Shown here: positions 1-7,665 of the stretch, one piece after another
Layout: each line of letters opens with the position of its first letter
Numbering within the stretch: position 1 is the stretch's first letter
DNA from: Bacteroidota bacterium
GTDB lineage: Bacteria > Bacteroidota > Bacteroidia > Chitinophagales > Chitinophagaceae
DNA: 10,448 bases
NCBI GenBank assembly: GCA_023386855.1
Contig: JAEWIW010000285.1
Span: forward strand, 1 to 10,448
Reading direction: 5' to 3'
The notes under the pieces: generated by a model
Databases searched by the model: none
What the model was told of the DNA's origin: nothing
Seen by the model: the letters and a program-made list of their open reading frames with translations, nothing else
Program-made: the position numbers and the translations under genes

Positions 1-384
1 GCAATGCCTGATGGTGATATATCCCTTTGCATATTGTTTGAAAATGGGAAGGTATTTAGATACCTTATCATCCAGTTTGATCTTTCCCTGGTCAACAAAT
101 TGCATTACCAATGCAGCAGTGAACCATGAACTCATGGCGCCCACCTGGACCTGCGTATTAACATTGAAATCACCCAGGTTTTTCTGGTACACCAGCTGGC
201 TATCCTTTGTGGCCATTACTGCGAGCTGTCCACCATATTTTGAAGCGTGCCGGGAAACTATTGCATCAGCTTCGGGGTTGGGAGGAAAAAGAGGCTTCTT
301 TGTTTTTGAACCCTGTGCAACAATATCCAACTGAAAAAATTGCAGTAAAAATAATATTAGACTGAATTTTAGGCAGTTATGCAT
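1..384 (-). CDS. Serine beta-lactamase-like protein, N-terminal part (gene runs off the window)
   Basis: The first 128 codons are present; the rest lies beyond position 1. I translated this frame by hand from ATG at 384. Residues 1-23 form a signal peptide (hydrophobic LILFLLQFFQ, then IVAQ), so the protein is exported. Residues 38-128 match the start of the beta-lactamase/class C transpeptidase-like fold (PF00144 type), with the family signatures WFTAALVMQFVDQGK and LDDKVSKYLP followed by YITIRHC, where family members continue into a Leu-Thr-His-His stretch. The odd point is the nucleophile motif: the SxxK position just before WFTAA reads Ala83-Met-Ser-Ser86, so both the catalytic Ser and Lys appear absent. 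It may be a non-catalytic member or one of a divergent Bacteroidota subfamily. It is divergent from clpB across 133 bp in which I found no clear promoter. Family call fairly firm; activity unknown. Confidence 0.82.
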   Translation of the reverse strand, partial: MHNCLKFSLILFLLQFFQLDIVAQGSKTKKPLFPPNPEADAIVSRHASKYGGQLAVMATKDSQLVYQKNLGDFNVNTQVQVGAMSSWFTAALVMQFVDQGKIKLDDKVSKYLPIFKQYAKGYITIRHC

Positions 385-517
385 TAAAATTCGCGACAAG
401 TTTACCGGGGACTTTGTTTGGATTAGCATTTGAGGATATGTATTCGTAATAAGAATAGCTCAATATAATTAAGATAACGACACAATATTCAATCATAAAA
501 GTTTTAACTGAACTGGT

Positions 518-3142
518 ATGAACCTAAATAATTTTACGATCAAGGCACAGGAAGCCATTGCACAGGCACAGCAACTTGCCTTCAACGCGGGAAATCCCAA
601 CATTGAAACGGAGCACCTGTTGAAAGCGTTGCTTTCCGACCAGGAGTCACCTGTAACATTCCTGTTGAAGAAGAGTAATGTCAATACTGCTTTTGTAGAT
701 ACCAAGCTGGAGGAAAGTCTTAACCGCCTTCCAAAGGTTAGTGGTTCGGAGCCTGCGCAATCCATCTGCAGGGATGCCAACAACGTGATCCTTCGTGCTG
801 GTGCTGCATTGAAGTTATTCAATGATGAGTTCGTAAGTGTTGAACACCTGATGGTAGCGATCGTGCAGGGCAATGATAATACAGCCAACATTTTGAAAGA
901 TGCTGGTCTTACAGAGAAAGTACTTATCGCTGCCATTAAAGACCTGCGAAAGGGATCAACCGTTTCATCTCAAACCGCCGAAACACAATTCAACGCGCTG
1001 AATAAATATGCCAAGAACCTGAACGAACTGGCCAGGGCTGGAAAGCTTGATCCCGTGATCGGTCGGGATGAAGAGATCAGGCGTACCCTTCATATTCTTT
1101 CGCGCAGGAGCAAGAACAACCCTATACTTGTGGGTGAACCCGGTGTGGGTAAAACAGCAATCGCAGAAGGACTTGCTCACAGGATCGTCAATGGTGATGT
1201 TCCCGAGAACCTGAAATCAAAAGTGATCTTTGCCCTTGACATGGGGTTGCTCATTGCAGGAGCAAAGTATAAGGGAGAGTTTGAAGAGCGTTTGAAAAGT
1301 GTTGTGAAGGAAGTGAGTACCAGTGATAGCGAGATCATTCTTTTCATTGATGAGATCCATACGCTGGTTGGCGCGGGTGGAGGTGAAGGAGCCATGGACG
1401 CGGCCAATATACTGAAGCCTGCATTAGCGAGAGGTGAGTTAAGAGCAATTGGTGCAACCACTTTGAATGAATACCAGAAATTTTTTGAAAAGGATAAGGC
1501 CCTTGAGCGAAGGTTCCAGAAAGTAATGATCGATGAGCCTTCGGTTGAGGATGCCATATCAATTTTGCGCGGGCTTAAAGACCGTTATGAAACTCACCAC
1601 CATGTAAGGATCAAGGATGAAGCAATCATTGCCGCGGTGGAACTTTCGCATCGATATATTACCGACAGGTTCCTGCCCGATAAAGCCATTGACCTTATTG
1701 ATGAAAGCGCAGCAAAGCTTCGACTGGAGATGAATTCCATGCCTGAAGAACTGGATGAACTCGAAAGAAGAATACGACAACTGGAAATAGAAAGAGAAGC
1801 CATCAAGCGTGAGAATGATGAGGTCAAATTAAAAGAACTCAATACAGAGATCTCCAATCTTGCTGTGCAACGCGATACCTTAAAAGCAAAATGGCAGCAG
1901 GAAAAAGACCTGGTAGAAAAAGTACAGAATGCAAAGGCCGAGATTGAGAACCTGAAGCTTGAAGCCGAGAAGGCGGAAAGAAATGGTGATTATGGAAGGG
2001 TGGCTGAGATCCGTTATGGAAAAGTTCAGGAGCAGCAGAAGATCATTGATGAGTATTCAGCCGAGCTTGATGCAACAAGTGAAAAAAGATTATTGAAAGA
2101 AGAAGTGGATGCAGAAGATATTGCTGAATCTGTGGCTAAGGCAACAGGTATCCCGGTGAATAAAATGCTCCAGAGTGAAAGAGAAAAACTGTTGAACCTT
2201 GAAGATGAATTGCATCATAGGGTGGTTGGACAGGATGAAGCCATTACTGCAGTTGCCGATGCGATACGCAGGAGTCGCGCAGGTTTACAGGATCCTAAAA
2301 AGCCCATTGGTTCATTTATTTTCCTGGGTACAACTGGTGTGGGTAAAACCGAGCTGGCCAAAGCCCTGGCGGAATACCTGTTCGATGATGAGACCATGAT
2401 GACCAGGATCGACATGAGTGAATACCAGGAAAAACATACTGTCAGCAGGCTGGTTGGAGCACCTCCCGGTTACGTGGGATATGAAGAAGGTGGCCAACTT
2501 ACCGAAGCCGTTCGGAGAAAGCCTTATTCTGTTATCCTGCTGGATGAAATTGAAAAAGCGCATCCTGATGTTTTCAACGTATTGCTTCAGGTGCTTGATG
2601 ATGGCCGCCTGACCGATAACAAGGGAAGGGTAGTGAATTTCAAGAATACCATCATCATCATGACCAGCAATATGGGTAGCCATATCATCCAGGAAAATTT
2701 CGAGAATGTAACAGAGCTGAATAAAGAGGAGGTAGTTGAAAGAACAAAGGTGGAAGTGATGAATATGTTGAAACAAACCATCAGGCCTGAATTCCTCAAC
2801 AGGATCGACGAAGTGATCATGTTCCAACCCCTGATGAAAACAGAAATCAAGGGTATCATCAGGATACAATTGAGGCAGTTGCAGAAACTGGTGGAGCAAT
2901 CCGGAATTCAACTCGAGTTCAGCGAATACCTCCTTGAGTACCTCGCAGAAAATGGATTTGACCCGCAATTCGGTGCAAGGCCTTTGAAGCGGCTGATCCA
3001 GAAAGAGATCATCAACCCGCTGAGTAAGAGGATACTGGCTGGAGATATTGACCGGAACAGGACGGTGCTGGTAGACGTTTTTGATAAAACTGTTGTTTTC
3101 CGTAATGAAGCGGCAATAGTAGAAAATAGCGTTTCTCAATAG
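518..3142 (+). CDS. clpB: ATP-dependent chaperone ClpB (Hsp100 disaggregase)
   Basis: Full-length 874-residue ClpB. It is a cytosolic hexameric AAA+ machine that, with DnaK/DnaJ/GrpE, pulls polypeptides out of aggregates after heat stress. Domains in order: Clp N-domain about 1-145; first AAA with Walker A GEPGVGKT (206-213), Walker B ILFIDE (274-279), pore-loop Tyr251 in KYKGEFE and arginine pair R331/R332; coiled-coil middle domain about 405-525, very Glu/Lys rich; second AAA with Walker A GTTGVGKT (604-611), Walker B VILLDE (672-677), pore-loop Tyr652 in GYVGYE, arginine finger R756 and sensor 2 GARPLKR (819-825). The long middle domain and the lack of an obvious ClpP-docking IGF/IGL loop separate it from ClpA/ClpC. 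All catalytic residues look intact. ATG at 518 gives the canonical N-terminus. No CIRCE element is visible upstream, so heat-shock control is not shown by the sequence. Confidence 0.98.
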   Translation: MNLNNFTIKAQEAIAQAQQLAFNAGNPNIETEHLLKALLSDQESPVTFLLKKSNVNTAFVDTKLEESLNRLPKVSGSEPAQSICRDANNVILRAGAALKLFNDEFVSVEHLMVAIVQGNDNTANILKDAGLTEKVLIAAIKDLRKGSTVSSQTAETQFNALNKYAKNLNELARAGKLDPVIGRDEEIRRTLHILSRRSKNNPILVGEPGVGKTAIAEGLAHRIVNGDVPENLKSKVIFALDMGLLIAGAKYKGEFEERLKSVVKEVSTSDSEIILFIDEIHTLVGAGGGEGAMDAANILKPALARGELRAIGATTLNEYQKFFEKDKALERRFQKVMIDEPSVEDAISILRGLKDRYETHHHVRIKDEAIIAAVELSHRYITDRFLPDKAIDLIDESAAKLRLEMNSMPEELDELERRIRQLEIEREAIKRENDEVKLKELNTEISNLAVQRDTLKAKWQQEKDLVEKVQNAKAEIENLKLEAEKAERNGDYGRVAEIRYGKVQEQQKIIDEYSAELDATSEKRLLKEEVDAEDIAESVAKATGIPVNKMLQSEREKLLNLEDELHHRVVGQDEAITAVADAIRRSRAGLQDPKKPIGSFIFLGTTGVGKTELAKALAEYLFDDETMMTRIDMSEYQEKHTVSRLVGAPPGYVGYEEGGQLTEAVRRKPYSVILLDEIEKAHPDVFNVLLQVLDDGRLTDNKGRVVNFKNTIIIMTSNMGSHIIQENFENVTELNKEEVVERTKVEVMNMLKQTIRPEFLNRIDEVIMFQPLMKTEIKGIIRIQLRQLQKLVEQSGIQLEFSEYLLEYLAENGFDPQFGARPLKRLIQKEIINPLSKRILAGDIDRNRTVLVDVFDKTVVFRNEAAIVENSVSQ

Positions 3143-3145
3143 CAG

Positions 3146-3170
3146 TTGACAACCAATTAATTTAATTTTG
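3146..3170 (+). promoter_or_regulatory. Putative Bacteroidota-type promoter downstream of clpB
   Basis: TAATTTTG at 3163-3170 is an exact match to the Bacteroidota -7 element TAnnTTTG and is followed by CA, a common continuation. A TTG (-33-like) lies at 3146-3148. The spacing of 14 bp between the two is shorter than the roughly 17-23 bp usually described, which lowers confidence. Transcription would begin near 3177, right at the base of the hairpin at 3178-3209, and would serve the DsbA-like gene starting at 3332. Confidence 0.4.
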
Positions 3171-3177
3171 CAACTAT

Positions 3178-3209
3178 AAGGTTACGGGTGCCAGAACCCG
3201 TAGCCTTTT
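3178..3209 (+). terminator. Hairpin with T-tract after clpB (terminator or leader hairpin)
   Basis: A 12-bp stem closes a 6-nt loop: arm AAGGTTACGGGT (3178-3189), loop 3190-3195, arm ACCCGTAGCCTT (3196-3207), with one G-U pair. Four Ts occupy 3206-3209, the first two also pairing in the stem. Placed 35 bp after the clpB stop it looks like an intrinsic terminator. The T-tract is short, and the hairpin sits just after a promoter-like motif, so it could instead be a 5' leader structure of the next transcript. Confidence 0.6.
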
Positions 3210-3331
3210 GCATAGGAAATTACCGTTAAACAGGAAGTTTGCAGGAGGTTCAGCAAGGTTTTTCATTATCCTATCCCGGAAAAATTGATCCAGGCTACTG
3301 TGAGTCAATCATCTAAAACAACCAATGAACC

Positions 3332-3880
3332 ATGGCCACAACTTCAAAATCTAATCCGCTCATCCAACCCAAGCATGTATGGACAGGGGCCAAGAATGCC
3401 CCCGTTTCCCTGGTGGAATTCGGCGATTATGAATCCGCCGAATGCGCGGAAGCCCACCAGGTGGTAAAAGAATTACTTGTTGAACTGGACGGGGTACTGC
3501 GTTTTAATTTCCGCCATTTTCCCCTTACCATGATCCACCAGAAATCCATGAAAGCAGCCGAAGCCGCAGTGGCTTCCGCCCAATGCGGTAAGTTCTGGGA
3601 GTTCCATGAACTGTTGCTCGAAAACCGGAAATCATTAGGCATCATCAGCATCAAGCAATATGCAAAGCAAGCCGGTATTGAAGATAAACGCTTTCTCACC
3701 AACCTTGTGGATGGAACATTTGGATGGTATGTAAGGAACGACCTGCTCGAAGGATTGGAAAAAGGCGTACGCCAGGTGCCTTCATTTTTCATCAATGGAA
3801 CCAGGTTTACCTCTAAAATAAGTTATGCAGCTCTTAAGGATGCAATCTTGGAAAAGTATGCCGATGAGATCAGGAAATAA
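3332..3880 (+). CDS. DsbA-like thioredoxin-fold protein with a single active-site cysteine
   Basis: A 182-residue protein of the DsbA/Thioredoxin_4 type (the domain family also found fused to some NhaA antiporters). Evidence: an opening beta strand VSLVEFGDYE (25-34) before the active site, a helical insertion (about 68-140), and the cis-proline segment QVPSFFING (148-156, Pro150). Where thiol oxidoreductases have CPYC, this protein reads Ser35-Ala-Glu-Cys38, so only the second Cys position is kept; the only other cysteine is Cys84. There is no signal peptide or lipobox, so it is probably cytoplasmic. A classical disulfide exchange cycle is unlikely; a monothiol, glutathione- or bacillithiol-type, or purely binding role is possible but inferred. 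The start is fixed by an in-frame TGA just upstream (3326-3328). It lies 189 bp after clpB, probably with its own promoter. Confidence 0.82.
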   Translation: MATTSKSNPLIQPKHVWTGAKNAPVSLVEFGDYESAECAEAHQVVKELLVELDGVLRFNFRHFPLTMIHQKSMKAAEAAVASAQCGKFWEFHELLLENRKSLGIISIKQYAKQAGIEDKRFLTNLVDGTFGWYVRNDLLEGLEKGVRQVPSFFINGTRFTSKISYAALKDAILEKYADEIRK

Positions 3881-4098
3881 AGGACCTGGTACTGGTGAAA
3901 ATTTTGCGTAAAAGATCATTGTTAGTGATATCCCCCTGACCCTTTGAGGTTAAGAAACAAAATCAGCCTGGTTTTCTTCTTTCGTTACTACAAAATAGGG
4001 TGGAATGAAATTTACATCGGATATTACCAAAAATTACCCGATCACCGTTGGAGCATCCATCTTGTACACTATCTAAATCTTTGACTCTTCGATCCGGA

Positions 4099-5991
4099 AT
4101 GCCGGCGCGGCCTGGAAATACGCGGGGAGTAAAGGTTTTTACGAAAAACCGTGGCTACCTTAACCTGCTTACTGTCCTGTTTATTCTTATCAATTATTCC
4201 TCATTTTGTCAACAGCAACCTGAAAAGCTGGCCAACAATAAAGTCGATAGTTTTTACCAGCTCAAATACAAGGGCCTGTTGGGTAAGATCGCCCAAACCA
4301 TTGTTGTTGATTCAACTGATGACGGGTCGGGCGACCAGCAGCGACTGGACCGGAAATTCCAGCGTCACCGCAATAAGATCATCCGTAATATCATCGTTAA
4401 AAGGCTTCCCTTCGGAACGCCCATCCAGGATACCAGTAAGTCGTTCACCAGCGTACTTACCGATATGGCCAATTACCTCCATTATGATACCCGGGAGAAG
4501 ATCGTCCGAAATAACCTGTTTTTCCGGAAAAACGAAAAGCTATCACCCTACTTAATGGGAGATAATGAACGCCATCTTCGTGACCTTGTATTCCTTGGCG
4601 ATGCCAGCATATCGGTCAGAACAATCGCCGGAACAAGAGATTCGGTTGATATCCTTATCCTGACCAAGGATGTTCTTTCTGTTGGCGGCAAGTTTGATAT
4701 GTCGGCCCTCGATGATTTCCAGGTCAATGCCCGTGAAGATAATTTCCTGGGGATGGGCGACAGGCTGGAAGGAAAGCTGTTGTTTGATGCAGAGCGCAGG
4801 CAAAATATGGGTTTCGGCGTGGAATATATCCGTCGAAATATTAATGGAAGCTTTATGGATGGAACCATTGGATGGCAGAATTATTTTCCTTCTATTTTGG
4901 GCGGATTGAAACAGGATAATATTTTTTATACCCGGTTGTTGAAACCACTGGTGCATCCTTACATGAAGTGGACCTATGGACTGGATGCCTCTCTTCATTA
5001 TTCAAAGCACCAATACCTTTCTGATTCAACGTATAAAATGGATCATCATTATGGGTTCTATAATGTTGATGCCTGGGGAGGAATTGTATTTGATCCTTAT
5101 TTCAGTGCAACCAGGCCTAAGGATGAACGGTTAAGAACTTACCTGGGTCTAAGGGTGATCTCGCAAAAATTCAATTATGTGCCGGGGAAATTCATTGACC
5201 AGTATTTCTTCCGTTATGCCGACCAGCAGGGGATCCTGGCTTCTTTGTCCATGTTCAGCCAAACTTATTACAAAACCCGTTACGTGTATGGACTAGGCCG
5301 TTCAGAAGATGTGCCCGAGGGACTTGATGTTTCCGTTACCACGGGGTATGTAAACAAGGAAAAAAGGCAGCGTCAATACCTTGGGATGGGACTGCAGCTG
5401 AGTTATTTTTCCAAATACGACAACTATTATAATTACACCGTAAGGCTTGGCGGGTATAAGAAGAAAAATTCATTTGAAGATATCGACCTGTTAGGCAACC
5501 TGGAGTTTTTTTCCAACCTCAGGAGGCTGGGGAAGTGGAAGCAGCGAAGTTTCATCACTATTGGAGTGGCCAAGCAGTTCAGCCCATTGCTCAATGAACC
5601 TTTGTTTTTGTCGAGCGAATATGGTTTAAGGGAATTCACCAACGATTCGTTGTTCGGGGGAAATTTCAGGGCGGTGATCAAAGCTGAATCGGTTTTTTAT
5701 TCCGACTGGTCATTGATTGGCTTCCGTTTTGCACCATTTATTTTTGCCAATGGCAGTTACCTTGATGGGCCCATGCCTGAAAGGTGGCATAAGAAGTTTT
5801 TTCCCAGTGTTGGTGGCGGGCTCAGGACAAGGAACGAAAGTTTGATATTTGGAACAGTTGAACTAAGAGGATTTTATTTCCCGGACAGGAATTTTTATAA
5901 TGAGCGGGTACGGGTGGAGGTCAGTACCAACCTGCGGTTCAAGTATAATATGGAAAGGTTGAAGCGGCCGGAATTTATTTCTTTCAATTAA
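4099..5991 (+). CDS. Outer-membrane beta-barrel protein with POTRA-like region (Omp85/BamA-related)
   Basis: About 630 residues. Residues 22-37 are hydrophobic (LNLLTVLFILINYSSF) and followed by Cys-Gln-Gln-Gln, a typical Bacteroidota export signal. Residues 93-199 resemble POTRA repeats of Omp85 proteins: IIRNIIVKRLPFG, then VRNNLFFRKNEKLSP, NERHLRDLVFLGDASISV and VDILILTKDVLSVGG. From about 205 to the end the sequence alternates aromatic/hydrophobic and polar residues, with many Tyr, Phe and Gly, as in transmembrane beta strands, ending at a strand around 606-616. The likely role is outer-membrane protein insertion or secretion, or a surface barrel of that superfamily. It is shorter than BamA and does not end in aromatic Phe, so it is not the core BamA. 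Start: ATG 4099 is preferred; an in-frame ATG at 4048 would add 17 residues that do not resemble a signal sequence. The 218 bp before it holds no clear promoter. Confidence 0.7.
   Translation: MPARPGNTRGVKVFTKNRGYLNLLTVLFILINYSSFCQQQPEKLANNKVDSFYQLKYKGLLGKIAQTIVVDSTDDGSGDQQRLDRKFQRHRNKIIRNIIVKRLPFGTPIQDTSKSFTSVLTDMANYLHYDTREKIVRNNLFFRKNEKLSPYLMGDNERHLRDLVFLGDASISVRTIAGTRDSVDILILTKDVLSVGGKFDMSALDDFQVNAREDNFLGMGDRLEGKLLFDAERRQNMGFGVEYIRRNINGSFMDGTIGWQNYFPSILGGLKQDNIFYTRLLKPLVHPYMKWTYGLDASLHYSKHQYLSDSTYKMDHHYGFYNVDAWGGIVFDPYFSATRPKDERLRTYLGLRVISQKFNYVPGKFIDQYFFRYADQQGILASLSMFSQTYYKTRYVYGLGRSEDVPEGLDVSVTTGYVNKEKRQRQYLGMGLQLSYFSKYDNYYNYTVRLGGYKKKNSFEDIDLLGNLEFFSNLRRLGKWKQRSFITIGVAKQFSPLLNEPLFLSSEYGLREFTNDSLFGGNFRAVIKAESVFYSDWSLIGFRFAPFIFANGSYLDGPMPERWHKKFFPSVGGGLRTRNESLIFGTVELRGFYFPDRNFYNERVRVEVSTNLRFKYNMERLKRPEFISFN
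4134..4150 (+). other. Small perfect hairpin inside the signal-peptide coding region
   Basis: GGTTTTT (4134-4140) and AAAAACC (4144-4150) form a perfect 7-bp stem with a 3-nt loop, 33 nt after the preferred start of the outer-membrane protein gene. It may slow initiation or mark a wrongly placed start; function is not shown. Confidence 0.3.
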
Positions 5992-6048
5992 ACTTTTATC
6001 GTCAAATTCGCGTTTGAGATCAATATAAAATTTTAAGATTCACATCAT

Positions 6049-7146
6049 ATGAAACGCCCCATCATCATCATTGTGCTGGCCATCGTGGTAGCAAGTATTG
6101 CACTGTATGCTTTTATTGGCCGCTCATCGGTACAGGCGGAGGAGGCTAATCCTCAAATAGTTGAGGCCGGTAAACAGGACACCACCGAAAAGGGTGCAAA
6201 TGGAAATGGAGCCACCGCAGTTAATGCAACAACAGCAGTCGAAGCGCCCGCACCGGCATATCCTCCCCTGGATACGGCGTTGTACCAGAAAATGATCACC
6301 CATATCACGAATGGAGATTCAAGTGGCAAATGGCCTGTTAAAGCGCCACTGCCCTTACCCGGAGCCATTCTTCCGTTCAAGCGGGTAATTGCGTATTATG
6401 GTAATCTTTATTCCAAACAAATGGGGGCATTGGGAGAATATCCCCGTAAGGAAATGTTGAGAAGGCTGATGGATGAGGCTAAAAAGTGGGAAGCTGCCGA
6501 TCCTTCCATGAAGGTTCAACCAGCACTGCATTATATCGCAGTTACCGCACAGGGTAGTCCTGGTAAAGGAGGCAAATACCGTTTACGAATGCCTTTTCAC
6601 CAGATCGATTCTGTGCTGAGCATGGCCAAAGAAATTGATGCGATCGTGTTTATCGATATCCAGGTTGGCTTAAGTGATATCAGGAATGAACTGCCTGAAT
6701 TCAAAAAATACCTGAGCATGCCGAATGTTCATCTTGGAATTGACCCCGAGTTCTCGATGAAAACAGGTCATGCGCCTGGAAAAGTGGTTGGGACATATGA
6801 TGCATCAGATATCAATTATGCTTCTGATTACCTTGCGCAGCTGGTGAAGGAAAATAACCTTCCTCCGAAGATACTTGTGGTACACCGTTTCACACAGAAG
6901 ATGGTTACCAACTACCAAAGCGTCAAGACCAGGCCGGAAGTGCAGATCGTTATGCATATGGATGGATGGGGAGAACCAGCAAGGAAAATAAACACCTATA
7001 AGTCCTTTATTCATCGTGAACCTGTACAGTTCACCGGATTCAAATTGTTTTATAAGAATGATGTGATCAGGGCCAAGTCGAGGCTGATGACACCACAGGA
7101 ATTGCTTAAGTTGAAACCATTGCCGGTGTATATACAATACCAATAA
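6049..7146 (+). CDS. Membrane-anchored or exported protein of unrecognised family, possible TIM-barrel fold
   Basis: I do not recognise this 365-residue family. Residues 4-23 are a strongly hydrophobic segment after MKR: an uncleaved anchor or signal peptide, with no lipobox Cys. Residues 30-75 are a low-complexity Ala/Asn/Thr/Pro linker. The globular part (about 100-365) shows regularly spaced beta strands ending in acidic or polar residues: RVIAYYGN (112-119), PALHYIAVTAQGSPG (158-172), AIVFIDIQVG (198-207), VHLGIDPEF (227-235), KILVVHRFT (274-282), VQIVMHMDGWGEP (298-310), VQFTGFKLFYKND (326-338). That pattern suggests an alpha/beta barrel, perhaps hydrolase-like, with Asp203, Asp232/Glu234 and Asp305 as candidate active-site acids; this is inference. 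It starts 57 bp after the barrel gene with no convincing terminator between, so the two may be cotranscribed. The stop is 4 nt from that of the convergent anti-sigma-like gene. Confidence 0.6.
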   Translation: MKRPIIIIVLAIVVASIALYAFIGRSSVQAEEANPQIVEAGKQDTTEKGANGNGATAVNATTAVEAPAPAYPPLDTALYQKMITHITNGDSSGKWPVKAPLPLPGAILPFKRVIAYYGNLYSKQMGALGEYPRKEMLRRLMDEAKKWEAADPSMKVQPALHYIAVTAQGSPGKGGKYRLRMPFHQIDSVLSMAKEIDAIVFIDIQVGLSDIRNELPEFKKYLSMPNVHLGIDPEFSMKTGHAPGKVVGTYDASDINYASDYLAQLVKENNLPPKILVVHRFTQKMVTNYQSVKTRPEVQIVMHMDGWGEPARKINTYKSFIHREPVQFTGFKLFYKNDVIRAKSRLMTPQELLKLKPLPVYIQYQ

Positions 7147-7150
7147 ATCC

Positions 7151-7501
7151 TTATATCAGTGAAACAACCAGTAAAATAAAGATCACGAGGATCAGCAGGA
7201 TAATAATTGCGAGCATGGGACCCTGGAGATGTTTGATCTTTTTCTTATCCCTTCTTTTCTTTTTCTGGTCGATATAGGTGGATAATTGCCGGTTCAGTTG
7301 TTCCACGTAGGAGTCAATCTCCTGTTGGGTTTTGACCTTTCCAAGGCCTTCCATTGCTTCATTGGCAAAGGGGTTGTCCATCATCCATTGTTCAACCTCG
7401 TTTTTTTCTTTGGACGACAGTTTTCCGCTGAGGTAATCCATCAGTTTCTGGTTGTCGATATCCTTGTTACTATTTGATAATATGTTGATCAGGTCGTTCA
7501 T
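7151..7501 (-). CDS. Small single-pass membrane protein, probable anti-sigma partner
   Basis: 116 residues from ATG at 7501; a GTG two codons upstream (7507) is also open. The N-terminal part LMDYLSGKLSSKEKNEVEQW (20-39), followed by MMDNPFANEAMEGL, resembles the short helical region at the start of many Bacteroidota anti-sigma proteins ('YLsGelsxeE...Wl...P'). A Lys/Arg-rich stretch (80-90, KKKRRDKKKIK) precedes one C-terminal transmembrane helix (about 95-116), so the N-terminus should be cytoplasmic, where it could bind a sigma factor. It lacks the His/Cys zinc motif of ZAS-type anti-sigmas. It lies downstream of the ECF sigma gene on the same strand, 142 bp away, which supports the pairing. 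The role is inferred from context and topology; no enzyme motif is present. Confidence 0.65.
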   Translation of the reverse strand: MNDLINILSNSNKDIDNQKLMDYLSGKLSSKEKNEVEQWMMDNPFANEAMEGLGKVKTQQEIDSYVEQLNRQLSTYIDQKKKRRDKKKIKHLQGPMLAIIILLILVIFILLVVSLI

Positions 7502-7647
7502 GTACACATATTCTTTATGCTTCGTTTCATTTATTGTTTACCCCCGCTGATTGCTGCTATCATTGAGGGTTTATTCATCATATCAATTTATTCTTTTTAT
7601 CAATAGACCCTGTTGATACCTGTTAGCCTTGAGGGTTTATTCATCAT
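7498..7647 (-). other. Chain of three tiny ORFs between sigma and anti-sigma genes
   Basis: Reading along the minus strand: an ATG at 7647 overlaps the sigma stop (ATGA) and opens 15 codons (MMNKPSRLTGINRVY, stop at 7600). ATG at 7581 opens 16 codons (MMNKPSMIAAISGGKQ, stop at 7531). ATG at 7530 directly follows that stop and opens 10 codons (MKRSIKNMCT), whose TGA overlaps the anti-sigma ATG at 7501 (ATGA). The two MMNKPS peptides arise from the duplicated DNA here. They may be translated for coupling or may be chance products of the duplication; coding is not established. Confidence 0.2.
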
Positions 7648-7665
7648 ATTAATTTCTTTTTCTTT
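7563..7665. repeat. Direct repeat, 66 bp apart, duplicating the 3' end of the sigma gene
   Basis: A perfect 21-bp direct repeat occupies 7563-7583 and 7629-7649. Similarity extends imperfectly on the high-coordinate side (AATTT...CTTTTT). In minus-strand sense the gene copy ends EKKKKLI followed by two TGA codons, and the second copy reads in the same frame as DKKNKLI followed by two TGA codons. Weak similarity also extends into the bases between the copies. The simplest reading is an old tandem duplication of about 66 bp at the gene end. Confidence 0.8.

Noticed and set aside
11..334. Plus-strand open frame over the first gene
   Set aside because: The minus-strand frame has a signal peptide and beta-lactamase-family motifs; the plus frame has none.
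385..517. CIRCE or other heat-shock operator upstream of clpB
   Set aside because: No TTAGCACTC/GAGTGCTAA inverted repeat and no clear TAnnTTTG with correctly spaced TTG on the clpB strand.
493..3139. Several long antisense open frames opposite clpB (for example 2312-3139 and 1177-1557)
   Set aside because: They mirror a strongly conserved gene, have no family resemblance, and reflect codon bias on the other strand.
6002..6017. Inverted repeat TCAAA/TTTGA after the barrel gene as a terminator
   Set aside because: Only a 5-bp A/T-dominated stem without an adjacent T-tract; too weak.
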